64,000 bases of DNA, taken from positions 3,844,001 to 3,908,000 of the forward strand of contig NC_070566.1 in NCBI RefSeq assembly GCF_026914185.1. Direction: 5' to 3'. Source of the DNA: Puccinia triticina. Its lineage: Eukaryota; Basidiomycota; Pucciniomycetes; Pucciniales; Pucciniaceae. The notes under the pieces are model-generated. The model ran no database searches, had not been told where the DNA came from, and worked only from the letters and a program-made list of their open reading frames with translations. Position numbers and translations under genes: made by a program. Shown here one piece after another: positions 22,008 through 33,545 of this stretch; position 1 is the first letter of the stretch; each line of letters starts with the position of its first letter.

Positions 22008-23250
22008 CTAATTGTTATAATTGTTGTTGATGAGGTTGGTAATAATCTCTTCCTTAACAATCTCTTGATAAGACACTTTAATTACTACTAGAGCTCCTCA
22101 CTACTACTACTACTACTAATTAAAACTTGACACTACAACTACTACTACCACTACCACTAAACTACCACTACCACTAAACTACCACTACCAGTAAACTACC
22201 ACTACCACTAAACTACCACTACCAATAAACTACCACTGTAACTAAACTAACCACCGTGACCAAACCTCTGTAGGCTGATGGGGAAAAAGATCTGATGAGG
22301 GGGGGAAAGAGGCCTCCTTATATATTGAAGGGTGAGGGAATTTGGCTCCAGGGGAACTCCTTGTGAGGGATATTTTCTGCAGGGGATATAAGTTGCACAG
22401 AAAGATATGCATGTGTTGCACTGCCTGCCAATTTTCCAAACAATGAGGTAATGGATTCTGCAGGAGGGGATATCAGTTGCACAGCAATATATGCATGTGT
22501 TGCACTGCCTGCTAAACAATGATGTAACTGATTCTGCAGGAAAACTCCTTGAACACCTTATCTGCCTGCATGTGCTGCACTGCATGATATCATGTGTTGC
22601 TAGGTGACCCAAACAACCTTCTGTAACCTACCATATGCCTGCATGTCCAGCTGTTGCCTTCTTCCATCCAGAATATTGGGGGTCAAAGCCTCTCCTCCAA
22701 TATTGCTCCTTCCTTCCTTCTTCCTCCTCACCTAATTAATACTTCCATCCATATCCCATCATACTGAATCCTAGACACTTATAAAGTAATATACCACCCT
22801 TATAAAGATAATTCACCCTTATAACACTGCCTTACTTGATACACCACACCATCCTCCCTTCCATTCCTGGTTGAGACATGTGCTCCCAATACCTTCCACC
22901 TCTTTTATTGATATACCACACCATCCTCCCTTCCATTCCTGGTTGAGACATGTGCTCCCAATACCCTCCACCTCTTCTATTGATACATCCCTCCACCTCC
23001 CTGCTGTCCTACCTATTCATGTTCCTCCATTCCATCCCTGATCACACCGTCCATCCTACATAATCCTAGTCTGCCGTTCCATCCGTGATAACACCATCCA
23101 TCATCCATCCGTCTGTAATGACTCCATCCCTCCCATGTACACATACATTGCTTGTATTATATATGACTTCCTCCTCTTATAATGAATGATAGCTGTATCT
23201 ATGCTGTCCAAATACCTCTGCAATGTGCTTTTGGAATTGTCACGCCAATG
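22008..23250. repeat. Simple-sequence and short tandem repeats, no gene
   Basis: 22110-22240 is an ACTACCACTA-type microsatellite. 22370-22540 holds two copies of an approximately 80-bp unit (GGGGATAT...AGTTGCACAG...TGCATGTGTTGCACTGCCTGC). 22840-22980 holds two copies of a block starting TACCACACCATCCTCCC. The rest is pyrimidine-rich. I see no gene. Confidence 0.75.
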
Positions 23251-23266
23251 GAGCACCACAGCGGGG

Positions 23267-23686
23267 CTAAGTTCCACACCAAAACCAATGCGCTACGGCA
23301 ACGCCAATGGAGTGGTTGAGGAACGGGGAAGCCCATGCACCCACTGGTCCAGTCATGTAGGAGGAAACAAATAATATCTGGGTTGTGTTGATGGGGAACA
23401 AGGCCTTGTTCCGGGTCATATAGATGCCAACCTGGCAGGCAAACATCTCCGCCGCCGCTCCGCGTTTGCCATTAAAATTTTCTGGTTGGGAAACTTTGGG
23501 GGCCTTAGGTGCAGCTACCTCTGCTCCGGTGGTTGGTACTTGCATTGGAGGGAGGGGTGGGTTCTGAGTTTGGAGTGCGTCTGCTAACTTAGCCTTGGCC
23601 TGGCGGTGTTTTGCCTCCTCTTTGTTGGCCTTCTTAGTGATGTTGGCCAGTTGTTGTTGGAGTTTGGCGGCTTTGGAATCATCCAT
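23267..23686 (-). pseudogene. Ty3-type gag fragment, 5' part only
   Basis: Starts at ATG 23686 with an acidic, coiled-coil-like N-terminus, then PKVSQPENFNGKRGAAAEMF, VGIYMTRNKALFP and SSYMTGPVGAW. This is the same layout as the gag at 37597-38597 (PDKFDGTRGAKAE ... QIGLYVISNPRLFP ... ISYLTGQAS). Homology ends near 23290. The upstream spacing from a probable LTR (184 nt) is close to the 165 nt in the complete element. No zinc knuckle or pol follows, so the element is truncated. Confidence 0.75.
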
Positions 23687-23869
23687 TGTATAGCTAGGGA
23701 AAAGGGTTGGGTGTGATGTCAGAGCGGAATATTCAAGGTTTCTAGGAGGGGAGTTGGGTTTGGGTGTGATATTGGAGCAGGATTTTCAAGGTTTTGGAGG
23801 CAGAGAAATCTGGTTTCTGTTTTTCTGTTTGGTTTGTTGTCTTTGTCTCTGTGAATTAGATCCTGAAAT

Positions 23870-24050
23870 ATGTTATGGTCTGTTCTGTGGAGAGGAAGAG
23901 GGAGTCTGGGGTCTGGGGTTCTGGATCCTATATGGTTGATTGCAGGATGAGGAGCAGTCCAGGATCTCCAGGCTCTTGAATATTGAGAGTGCCGCCTTTT
24001 ACATGTACATTTAAGCTATGTAAACGGAGTCTGTGCTACTGCTCATAACA
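23870..24050 (-). repeat. Probable LTR upstream of the gag fragment
   Basis: 181 bp bounded by TGTTATGG (23870) and CTCATAACA (24050), giving near-inverted TGTTATG termini. It sits on the 5' side of the minus-strand gag fragment at the spacing seen in the intact Ty3 element. No matching 3' LTR or duplication is found. Confidence 0.5.
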
Positions 24051-25955
24051 GAACCTAAACAGTCCCATCTCATTCAAAGCTCACCAATGAAGATTGTTGT
24101 CATACCCTTAAATCCTCCCAGTGCTCACCCCACACCCTTGCACCCAGGCACACACTTTTTCTTCAATGGGGGGTGGGGGTGGCTGGTGCATCTAGATTGA
24201 CTTTGAACATGGGAGAGAGAGAGGAGATTGGGCATGATTTGAACTGCTCTCCAAGCCACCTTGGCCTCTAGTACATATAATTATCCATACCAAGCCTCAA
24301 GATCTCACCAAATGGACCACAGGAATAGATTCTATGGACAATTTTACCCTTAGTCACCACTTGAGGTGTCACTGGAACCCTGCTAGATGGGAAGTTACAC
24401 CTCTTTGGACCCCACTAGACACTTATCACATGTTTGACACACCCAGTCACCAGCCTTTCACAAGCCCCAGTCAAGGATCACATCATTATGCTTATACATA
24501 CCACAGGATACAAAAATAAATCTCCCCATCAGACTACAGTCATTACATAGTGTCAAGTATTCCCTTATTTCCATACTATGACATCATCTTACACTGTGTC
24601 TGCAGCATCAGATTTCATTTATACACTCACTGAACCTGCATGACAATTCATGCAGCCTACTGTCACTTCCTGTCACTTTCATGCGGAACCAATGCAGCTT
24701 TCTGACATTGTTTATGTACCCCTGACATGTTATGACATCATTTGTACCTGCTGCCACCAGCTAAAATGCCACATAACCCCTTTCTATTCTAGCTGAAACT
24801 CTAACACAGGATCCCCCCTCAGAGGGGGGGGCTAAAATATCTCACATTTGTCTATAAAAGGAGCTCCTGATTTTCCACCCAGTTCTCTTCTCCTCAGTTC
24901 AGTGCTCACCAGTTATTTACATGCCACCCTCACACTTACCCTTACCACCATACAACCAACAATGGGCCTATACTATACTCTACTATAACCAGGCCTTTCT
25001 GTTATTGTATAGGTCTGGTTGTACCTGTGAGAATTCACGCCTAGGTGAACAGTATCTTTCTCACAAAGTGAGAAAGATGCCGGGATCTCAATCAGCTGCG
25101 GAATCTGGTAAGCAAAGCAAACCATTTTCCGCAGTCAAATCAAGCGCCGTGGGATCGTAAAACTGAAATCATCTATTGATGCAAACAGGTCCGATCCACG
25201 TGAGCAGCAAGATTAGGCTCAAGGAAAATCCTGGCCCCAGATCACTATCCGAGAGAATTACAACCAGCGCCAAAGGTAAGCGGTTTAATTAAAACTCAAG
25301 GATAGATGATTAAAAAGAGTTGCTAACGCGTTACATAATAGCTCTAGACAATGTCAGAGAAAGCCAGACCAAACACACCGAGTCCACTCAAAGAGTTGGG
25401 AATACCGGTAAGAGTGTTTGCTCTTAGATCAGGCAGACAGAAACAAAAGGCTAAGAGAACAACACCGTTGAACTGTTACAGACAACGTTGCAACACTTCT
25501 CTGCTGTTTTGCTGTCGCTCAACCAAATAGGATATAAAAAGGCAACAGCCTTATCCAAGTAAGAAAGATTGCAGCTCAGATAATAGTCAGCAAAGACTGA
25601 CACTGAACTTGCTCCATTCTTTCAGATCATCCTTAGATCATCTCAAGCCAAAGAACCATCCACGGTTCCTCAAGTTCTCTCATTGAGAATAACTTCTATC
25701 CATCCTTTCAGATAGCGGTCTTGTTTCTGCTCTTAGGTAAAAAGGAGATTTCACTTCTTTTACTTTATAACATAATTGTAAATACAAGATAAATTAAACC
25801 TGAAGACTAATAAGAATGAAAATCTTAGTTCTCTGAATTCTTTCAGTACCACCCTATACTAATAACTGTACTAGTATTGGCTCTTGCTGAAATTGGCCCA
25901 TATAGTATTTTGTGGTTTTTCTCTGTAACAAAAAATACAGGTATAGTAACATTTT
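24051..25955. other. LTR-like and leader-like sequences, no intact gene
   Basis: 24850-24865 has CTATAAAAGG followed by a pyrimidine-rich stretch and CTCCTCAGTTCAGTGC, like an LTR core promoter. 25078-25420 could encode short exons (starting MPGSQSAAES) separated by GTAAGC donors, but no family is recognisable. 25470-25931 begins TGTTACAGA and ends TCTCTGTAACA, with ATATAAAAAGGC at about 25530, so it is LTR-like. The flanking five bases do not match, so a simple solo LTR is not demonstrated. Confidence 0.4.
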
Positions 25956-26057
25956 TTGCCCCTGGTTACCACGATAACGCACTTAAACAGGTGTAAACGT
26001 AAGGCAATGACATGTGGGTTCCTGATGATTGTACAGGCAAACCATGCCACCTACCTG

Positions 26058-26154
26058 GTCCTTGTGGCAATAGCAAGGGCTTATTTAGGAACAACAGGTA
26101 GGTATTATTCGGTTGAGAGATTGTTCTCTGTGGCTACAGACGTGGTTGTCTGTT
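26058..26154 (+). pseudogene. hAT transposase C-terminal (dimerisation) fragment
   Basis: The reading AIARAYLGTTG ... YSVERLFSVATDVV matches the hAT C-terminal dimerisation motif (hydrophobic helix, then SxERxFS). A probable intron or insertion splits the motif after GTTG. Nothing else of the gene is present nearby. Confidence 0.6.
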
Positions 26155-26439
26155 CCTTTCAACTACTTCAAAATCCTTTAGCAGCCTTATGTGGCTTTGT
26201 GAGTATTTTTCCCTCTCAGGGGACTTTGCTGAGGCCGGAAAGGCTTTGGGTGCTCTGATCCCCAACCCCAAGAAACAGATAGATTTTCATCCCTACTGAG
26301 TAGTGGTACTGGCCACATCTGGCCAGTATAGTATTGTGATTTTTTTTATTTCTTCCTTCATTTGGATAATAGTATTGTGATTTTTTTTATTTCTTCCTTC
26401 AGTGGTTTTGAGGTAAGGGAAGGGGAACAGGGTGCTTAC

Positions 26440-26770
26440 CAGCTACGTCATCCAGGATAGAGGGACCCTCTATCACGTCCCCTACAGTAACGCATTGGAC
26501 ACTTCTGCCTAAATATCCTTTGTACACTCCAATGGATGCATTGTTGACTGTTTTGGACCCTCAAGATGTACAATGGACACTCTTGATTGACAATGTCCAA
26601 TGGACGGCTTTTTTTGATGTCAAACTGATGGATTGGTGGTCTGAGCATCACATGGATGCTTCCAGAAACATCAAAGTGATGCTCAGCGCACCTCACATCT
26701 GCTGGATGCCCCCCAGGCATTCCCTGGATGCTTCTCAATCAGAAACGTCCGCGGGATACAGTAGACCCAT
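26440..26770. repeat. CCAATGGAC-type subterminal repeat block
   Basis: Dense direct and inverted copies of (C/T)CAATGGA(C/T) and CTGGATGC motifs resemble the subterminal regions of the CACCACGGG-ended element family at 51096-60049. The CACCACGGG terminus is not present. Probably a decayed relative. Confidence 0.4.
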
Positions 26771-27930
26771 TTACAACCCAATTCCCAGCTAGCAAAGTTT
26801 TATGAACTTATGATTAACACATTTTATGCATACATAAATTTCTACTTTGAACACCGTATACATTTCTGTTAACTTTTTGAGACATTTCATCCTCCAAAAT
26901 TCATTAGCACTGTTCACGTAAGAAATCTATGACCATGTGAGAGATATACATCAGCATACTTTCCCAGCCAAATTGGCTGGCACAATGGGATAAACTTTAT
27001 TTCAATCTTGCTGATGTTTAGCTTACGTGAAGAGTGCTATTATTTCCTACATTCTGGTTATTGTGTTCCACAGGGGGGCCCTAGTCGCACTCGTCAGTCG
27101 AGCTTGCGAGCTCTGCGAATGCGAAGAGGGCTGAAGAGGGTCGCCGACTCGCTTGGGCTTGACTTGAGGAAACGGAACATAAGGGAATATCGTTTGTCCC
27201 GCCGTGATGATGATGTCATCCATCGACGTATTCCGACATGGTTTGGCACAAGTGACGTGATCCAGTACCCAGGATCCAGTCGGACTCGTGGTCTTGAATC
27301 TTCAGCAAAATGTCGCCCGCTTCTCCCTTTGCCAGATCCTATACGGGCAGGGATGGCAAACGGGAAAAACCAGCCCTCTCCCGTCCGGCGTTTCAGCGTA
27401 TCCCGACCAGGGCGATGGCCGTCGTGATGCAAATACCTATGAACACAGCTAATTAACCCCAGCTTAAACAAACTAATATCGGCTTTAACTAATCCAGTGC
27501 CCTAATCGCAAGACACTTTGCCCTGGCCAGTCTTTTCGAATCAACTGTACTGGCTCCAATGACGCGAGATTTAGCTGAACTTTTTTTGTCAAACGCACAT
27601 GACCTATCGCGGCCACCCCAGTAACACCATCATATGTTTTCTATTGCGTCTTGTGATGTGGTGATAAGGGTTCATCAACACCAGTCTTGACTCTTCGCGC
27701 CATCGTCTCGCCAGCTCTACTCGTAAGATTGGAACCTCAGTCACCCTGTCGCGTATCATGATGCGTGTCGTTGCAGTCAAACAATCATGCTTTTCAGCCA
27801 AGCCAGCTATTATTCCACCTCCGTGAGCCAAAGCCGAGATTCTCAGGTCCAGAGGATTGACCCTTTGATGACCGGTAATGCAAGCGGCGGCCGGGCTATT
27901 CCTGGCATCTCCCCACGCTCAAGCACCTGA
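26771..27930. other. No recognised gene
   Basis: 26771-27060 is AT-rich. 27070-27430 is GC-richer with overlapping open frames on both strands (139 and 125 codons), neither of which I recognise. A 75-codon frame at 27604-27831 (-) is likewise unassigned. A weak possibility is a degraded exon. Confidence 0.35.
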
Positions 27931-27933
27931 ACT

Positions 27934-29061
27934 ATGCGGGGGCAAGGGCACTTCACAGATATAAAACAAACTACTCTCTCTTTCACCGGCGCCTCTCAAC
28001 AATCATCACATCCACATTTTCCGATTGATCCTGAAAGCCATTATTGGTCCACTAAGCTTGATATCCCCTCTCATCGGCAACAAGCCAAAAGATTGGGTTT
28101 TTCAGTTTTGTTCTTTGCTCGCTGCCTCAATTTCATTATACCAAGTGTACAGAAGATCAGTTCGGACGCGATGGATAAGTGGAACATGAACGACTTGGCG
28201 GCTCAAGAAAATCAACCCTTGACATCTGGTAAGAAGACATACCTGGTTCTCGTATTAAAGCGACGGAATGAAATCTTGAGTTTGGACCAAGAGAGCTGAT
28301 ATACTCTACACTTTGCCCCCTGGTCCGAAAAATGAAAAAGATGACAGGGTAGATTGGGAAAATTCATTACCACGTAGGGAGAGGGGCCAAACGTTCTTGG
28401 AGAACAATAATTCTGAGCGCCAGAGTGAGTTTTCCTTTACTCCTTGCAACTAATTCCACTAGGAAGAGAGAAATTTTTGCTAACTAGGAATTCCTTCTCA
28501 TGTATAAGACCTAGTCCAAAACCTTACCAGGTTGTTTGGCGCATTTCAGACCAACAAAAAAGTACCAAACGAGGTAGTCAATGAAGCCCAAGAAAATGGT
28601 AGGAACACGATTCTCCTGACAATTTTTCTTCTTAAAAGTCCAGTGTTCTGAAAATCTGTGTACGCGCGATTTTCAGGGTGCGCGGCTCATACTTTGAATG
28701 CCATTGACTCTACACCGGAACCGACTAACGAGGCTGAGTCGGCCGCCAGCAAAACACCTACCCGTGCACCCAATCGCAAAGGTCATGCAAGAAAGCACAC
28801 GAGTTTGTCAAGACTCCAAATATTATTACTTCTATAATTGTGTTTTCATAGCAGCAGGATGGTGTCTCGCACATGACTAATTCAGATGCTCTCTCTCTGA
28901 TCTTAGTGGCTCAGATTGACTACCATTTAATTCCAGAACCTTTCAGCCTGGGAGAGAGCCCTCCAGAAGTTAAGCGGGACCAAGGCCAGGTTCAGAGTGG
29001 CAGTCAACACAAGTCGTCCCCGGGAAAATCTGACATGGTGTGTATCCTTACCCGCCCATGA
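27934..29061 (+). CDS. Possible multi-exon gene of unknown function
   Basis: The best model starts at ATG 27934 and reads about 98 codons to a GTAAGA donor at 28230. Later exon-like segments end at CGCCAG (about 28423), AAAATG|GTAGG (28599) and follow TTTTCAG at 28678 (GAHTLNAIDSTPEPTNEAES, Ser/Thr/Lys-rich). The last piece (28873-29061) ends in TGA. No domain is recognisable and I cannot prove the exons belong together. The first exon includes a hydrophobic patch (LGFSVLFFARCLNFIIP). Could be a decayed element gene. Confidence 0.3.
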
Positions 29062-29467
29062 AATATTTCTGGTGATTTAGTGTTCATTTCAAGCTTAATT
29101 TAACCCTTTGAATAGTCCGGAACCTTTGCCTACCCATCCAAATCATTCAAGTCGTGATTCTAGGGATAAAATCGTATATCACATACATGCTTATGCTGGA
29201 CATAAGTTGGATCTTCGAAATACAAGTTGATGTATCTTAGTGGTCAAAGAGAAGTATATCACACAAAAGCTTCTCTATCCGCGATGTAGTGTTACTTCTT
29301 TGGAGAACTTTCTAATATAAACGAATTCTATTATTACATTCAATTGGAAGTTTTTACTGTTTGATTAACACCTAAGCCCTATCCTGAGGCCTTCGAAGGC
29401 TTTTGAGAGGGGATAATTATTATTTCCAAGTTTCCAATTTTGAGTTCAAGCAAGGTTTGGCAGTGTG
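29062..29467. other. AT-rich intergenic, no feature seen
   Basis: No gene, repeat or RNA recognised in this stretch. Confidence 0.5.
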
Positions 29468-29476
29468 GGTGCAAGC

Positions 29477-29961
29477 AACAGTGTATCCGCTGCGCTACGC
29501 TACAAAAAGCGGCCTTTTAGCTTAGCGCAGCGGTTGACCGCTACGTGACCAGACCAAAAAGCGATAGCGCAGCGAGAACACCGCTGCGCTACTCGCCACG
29601 CGCAGCGATTGTCCGCTACCCTCCCAGGGCCATTAGCAAAAGCGCAGCGAAAGCGAAAATTCGCTACGCTACCCGCTAAATTAGCGGATAGCGGAACAGT
29701 TTTACGTTCTAAACATGTTTTTATGTGTTTTAAAACCTTTTTCCTTTTTTTTTTTTTTGGCTCCCATATGGCATAGAGAAAAGCGGCGCTGACCGCGACG
29801 TGATCGCTTCTAGCGCGCTATTTTTATATTTTTTTCCTGGGAGAATCAAAAAGCGCGTAGTGCAGCGATCTGCCCGCTGCGCGTAGCGCGTAGCGCAGCG
29901 ATTTTTCGGGTCGCTGCGAACCGCTTCGCTACGCTAAATGCAGCGCAGCGGATACACCGTT
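29477..29961. mobile_element. GC-rich foldback MITE with 9-bp target duplication
   Basis: 485 bp with termini AACAGTGTATCCGCTGCGCT (left) and the complement of AACGGTGTATCCGCTGCGCT (right), flanked by GGTGCAAGC at 29468-29476 and 29962-29970. The interior is packed with GCGCAGCG / CGCTGCGC palindromes around a T-rich centre. A 9-bp duplication fits a Mutator-like element. No coding capacity. Confidence 0.9.
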
Positions 29962-29970
29962 GGTGCAAGC

Positions 29971-30307
29971 TTGGATTGTCCTCAATTGTTTGTAACATAA
30001 CCTTGAAAGATTGACTTAACTTAATCCATTTTTGATTGGAGAGGAGACACTGTCCTGCAGTGACCCTCCGAAGAAATTTCCTACCCTTACGCACTAATTC
30101 AACCCCACGGCCTGAGATAATTTGGAAAAGGGCACTGAAGAACTTCCCGGGGGCTAAATTGCTTGATCTAGAGGGACAGGCTAAACTGTACTGCCTGGTG
30201 GAAATTGATCATTGAGATCAAGTCTTTACCAGCAAACAAGGGTTGGTGGACCCTTCCAAATCAAGCTATTTAGGCGACGGGAAGCGCTCCACTCTTCAAC
30301 ACCTATT
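29971..30307. other. Intergenic, no gene seen
   Basis: No recognisable gene or RNA between the two foldback elements. Confidence 0.5.
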
Positions 30308-30445
30308 GGGTGACTTCCCGTGGGATCTGGGACCCTCCCAGATGCCGCTTTAGACCCGAAAATTCTAGATTTTCGCAGGGAAATCTAGCTTTTCGGGCTC
30401 TAAACCGTTTCTGGGAGGCTCGCAGATCTCGACGGGAAGTCATCC
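30308..30445. mobile_element. Small (138-bp) foldback MITE
   Basis: Ends GGGTGACTTCCCG and CGGGAAGTCATCC pair, and most of the interior pairs too (GATCTGGGACCCTCCCAGA against TCTGGGAGGCTCGCAGATC; CGAAAATTCTAG against CTAGCTTTTCG). ATT flanks both sides (30305-30307, 30446-30448), a possible 3-bp duplication. Confidence 0.75.
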
Positions 30446-30946
30446 ATTAGCTACGCCATTTATCATTGCGTAGTTAAGCTTTGGGGCAACAAAATATTTA
30501 TGTACAACATTATGGAGAACCTTTCCATATTATCCCTGATTGTTTTGGCTCTTGAGTGGCCCTCAAATTCTAAGAGTCCCACCCACAAATCTGTGGAGTG
30601 TTAAAATACCGGCTTAAAGATTGCCAAGTGGCGGGTGCCCGCGGTGTGTTCCTGTTTTTCATGACTTTGGAATCCGTCCCCGGACTCAACACCCGCAGGT
30701 GGTACCGGCACTTGAGGCGGGTGATTTTTGCCGAGTTTGCTTTTGAGTTTGAGGTGCTGGAGTTATGCCAGCTAGTTCATCAATATCCAGATTCCAAACG
30801 GCATTTGCACGCACCTTAGGTGGAGGCAGCTGGGCGGGTCTAGTGGATGTTTTGAGCCCAGGCCCGGCGAGGGTGGCCACTGGTGTTGAGATTTCGAGAC
30901 AATTCAAGAGCGAGACACTCAGGAGAAGGAGAAAGCGACGGCAAGG

Positions 30947-31985
30947 ATGGACGGAAGCAAGAACAACAAGAACGAGCAGAACAGCGAAGCCGAAGAACTA
31001 TCGCCGATCATCACCACCTTCGACCTCCCAAGCACACCCTCAGCGCCGCCACCCCCAGCAGCAGGTCCGACAAGCCAGAAGCATCATCATCATCATCAGA
31101 CGACGACGACGAAACCGCTCCAGACGAACTGGAAGTCGGACACACGCAACTTCCGGATCCAAGGCTGGGATCCAGTGCTGATTATCTCTCAGATCCTGGC
31201 CATCCAGGCGCTCCACTACGTCATCCTCTCTATCATCACCCCGCCCATGCTGCGATGGTTCGCGAAGCCTGAGCAACTCGAACTCGAAGGCGGGCCCCGG
31301 AACGTGGCTATGATCATTGATTGGAGAGCGATGGCTGGCACGACGACTCTACATACCAATCAGTATAATCCAAATCATCGTCTGGACGGCTGGGCGGGCT
31401 TCGGTAGACTGCCAGAGTCTCTCGGCCGGAAGCCATTTCGTGTCGGCAATCGTCTCCCTCACATCAGCATCAGCAACCCCACAAATCACTCCAATCTCTC
31501 CGACTCTAACCTCGGCTTGCTCGATAAAATCTCCCTCGGCCTCGGGCCTGATTGGATCCAGAATAACTTGAACTATTCTGGCCGCACCGCCGAGCTTTTC
31601 TCGGACTCGAATCGCGCCTGGGTCATCTCCATAGCCTGGCTAATCTCCTCATTGATCGGGTAAGCATCTCCTTTCCAATTAACCAGAAAAAAAGGGAAGG
31701 AAAGATGACTGAAATGTACGGGAAAAAAACAGGGTGTTTATATTATACGAGATAGTACGACGACCGAAGCATATCATGGACCATTCCCTAACGATCTGTC
31801 TGAACCACTTGATCCTCACCACATACTACTCGGCCCATCTGCCCTCCTCACTCTGGTTCTACTTTGTCCTCCTCGCCTCCTCCGTGCTCCAGATCCTCCT
31901 CACCGAACATCTCTGCGTCCAGCGTGAATTCCGCGACGGTCTCGGCGTAGGTTGGAAAGTCGATCATCGTCCGCACGACTCTTAA
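30947..31985 (+). CDS. SYS1: SYS1 homologue, Golgi integral membrane protein
   Basis: Join 30947-31659 and 31733-31985 gives 321 residues. The 73-nt intron has a GTAAGC donor and an AAACAG acceptor, with phase preserved. Sys1 is a four-helix Golgi membrane protein that recruits the Arl3/ARFRP1 GTPase for trans-Golgi trafficking. After a low-complexity N-terminus (Pro- and His-rich, residues 1-65) come the conserved start FRIQGWDPVLIISQILAIQ (first membrane segment), a VAMIIDWRAMAG turn, a second segment AWVISIAWLISSLIG / VFILYEIV, then DHSLTICLNHLILTTYYSAH and PSSLWFYFVLLASSVLQILL. A tail of CVQREF...GVGW ends the protein. It is longer than the ~200-residue yeast protein because of the N-terminal extension and a roughly 75-residue polar insert between segments 1 and 2. 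The upstream region is GC-rich. It appears intact. Confidence 0.88.
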
Positions 31986-32568
31986 TCCTTCCCCAGCCCT
32001 ACTCCTGTCTTGATTATGCTCTATATATCAATTGGCAAAACCCCTTTCCACCCGACTAATTCCTCCCATATCCTCAAAAATGTAATCCTCTCGTTATTCG
32101 TCTTCTCGCATCCTTTCCTTGCGCGCCCCCATGTCTCCCCCGCTATATCTCCGCATAGAAGACGTCCTTGCCCTCAACCTTTGAGCATGTATATGTTTGT
32201 TCTTCTTTTCACTTGACATCCACATAGAAAGCACATCAGTCAATGCACAAACATTGAATGTACCAGTAATGTATTAAACAAGAGTAATGGAGCAAGAGGG
32301 AGAAAGAGTGATGTTTTGGTTGGCTCCAGTATGCTTGTGGGTTGTCCCAAAGTGTATAAGATAACAGGAAAAACTACTGCCAGCATAATTAGTTAAGTTG
32401 AGGGGATCCCAGGTCAACTGGGATGCCCTCAACCACTGTAACATTGGTTGATGAAATATAAATTCAAAGGGGATACCTTGTGGATTTATATTTCATGGGT
32501 TGGAATCCACCAATTGTAAATTCCTACTCAAGGCCAACTCAAATACACCACTGGGTCACTTCCTGTGT
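31986..32568. other. SYS1 downstream region, no other feature
   Basis: Pyrimidine-rich 3' flank followed by AT-rich DNA. No gene or terminator motif can be assigned confidently. Confidence 0.45.
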
Positions 32569-32783
32569 GTAGAGACTGTAAAATGAAGATGTGTCTGGTG
32601 AGAGTCAAACTCACAACCTCAGCTATGCTGAGACACATACTAGAGTGCTGCCTTTACCAACTAGGCTACATACGCTTGTGGCTGCCAGCTGGGTGGTTGG
32701 TTGGTAGTGCTCATGGGTCAATCCAACAGCCCTCCATACTATGGTGATACATCATGGTAGCAGACTAACAGACAACTCAACAC
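32569..32783 (-). repeat. tRNA-derived repeat, copy 1 of a 215-bp direct duplication
   Basis: The minus strand of 32595-32671 reads like a tRNA core: A-box TAGCCTAGTTGGTAAAGG, then GTGAG, a TTTGACT loop and CTCAC as a perfect 5-bp T-arm with a 7-nt loop (B box). The surrounding 215 bp recurs at 32990-33205. I see no good acceptor stem, so this is a SINE-like retroposon rather than a tRNA gene. Confidence 0.65.
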
Positions 32784-32854
32784 CCCCCCTTGCTACATGA
32801 TGGGAAGTGGGGATTGACCCCAAGAGAGAGTGGGAATGAGACCCAGGAAAGATG

Positions 32855-32930
32855 GTCAGCGTAGGGATTGAACCCATGATCTAGATGTAGGCTTATAGGG
32901 GTTTGCGTGGTCTTACAAGTAAGCATTCAC
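32855..32930 (-). repeat. Second tRNA-like B-box motif
   Basis: The minus strand reads ATCATGGGTTCAATCCC followed by TACGCTGACC, a B-box-like T-arm. The A box is poor. Possible further tRNA-derived repeat between the two 215-bp copies. Confidence 0.35.
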
Positions 32931-32989
32931 AAATTCATCAAGTCTCTATTGTAAGCAAGTTGCACTCAGGTAGCTCTGGGCTCATAGCC

Positions 32990-33205
32990 TGTAGAGACTG
33001 TAAAATGAAGATGTGTCTGGTGAGAGTCAAACTCACAACCTCAGCTATGCTGAGACACATACTACAGTGCTGCCTTTACCAACTAGGCTACAGACGCTTG
33101 TGGCTGCCAGCTGGGTGGTTGGTTGGTAGTGCTCATTGTTCAATCCGACAGCCCTCCATACTGTGGTGATACATCATGGTAGCAGACTAACAGACAACTC
33201 AACAC
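32990..33205 (-). repeat. tRNA-derived repeat, copy 2 of the direct duplication
   Basis: Near-identical to 32569-32783 (a handful of differences), with the tRNA-like core at 33017-33092 and the same A box and T-arm. Confidence 0.65.
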
Positions 33206-33462
33206 TGTGATTGGTGTTGGTTGGTCCAACATTACATGATTGGAGAAAGCTGGAACAACCAATTACATGATCAGGATTGGATCCAGCCAAGCCACAATCT
33301 GCATGATTGGGGACCAATGGTCCCACCATTCCCCCAAATTCCTGAGGAACCTCAACAATTCAGCCAATTGGCTCAAGAGATTTGGGCAATATGTATACTC
33401 TGGGCCAACGGTGGTCAGTATTGCTACGGTGATGTGTAATTGTCTGGGCCGCTCCAGAATCC

Positions 33463-33545
33463 ATGCTTATTGCCGCAGTGGTTAGTGTGCTTGGCAGGCA
33501 GTGCTGGCCTTGCGGTTGTAGGTTTGAGTCACCCTTCTCTTGGCA
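33463..33545 (+). repeat. tRNA-like repeat, another family
   Basis: GCCGCAGTGGTTAGTGTGC (A-box-like) is followed about 45 nt later by TAGGTTTGAGTCACC (B-box-like). Stems are imperfect. Probably a third tRNA-derived repeat. Confidence 0.4.

Noticed and set aside
25470..25931. Solo LTR with TGTTACAG / CTGTAACA ends
   Set aside because: Plausible ends and TATA motif, but the flanking five bases differ, so I kept it only as LTR-like.
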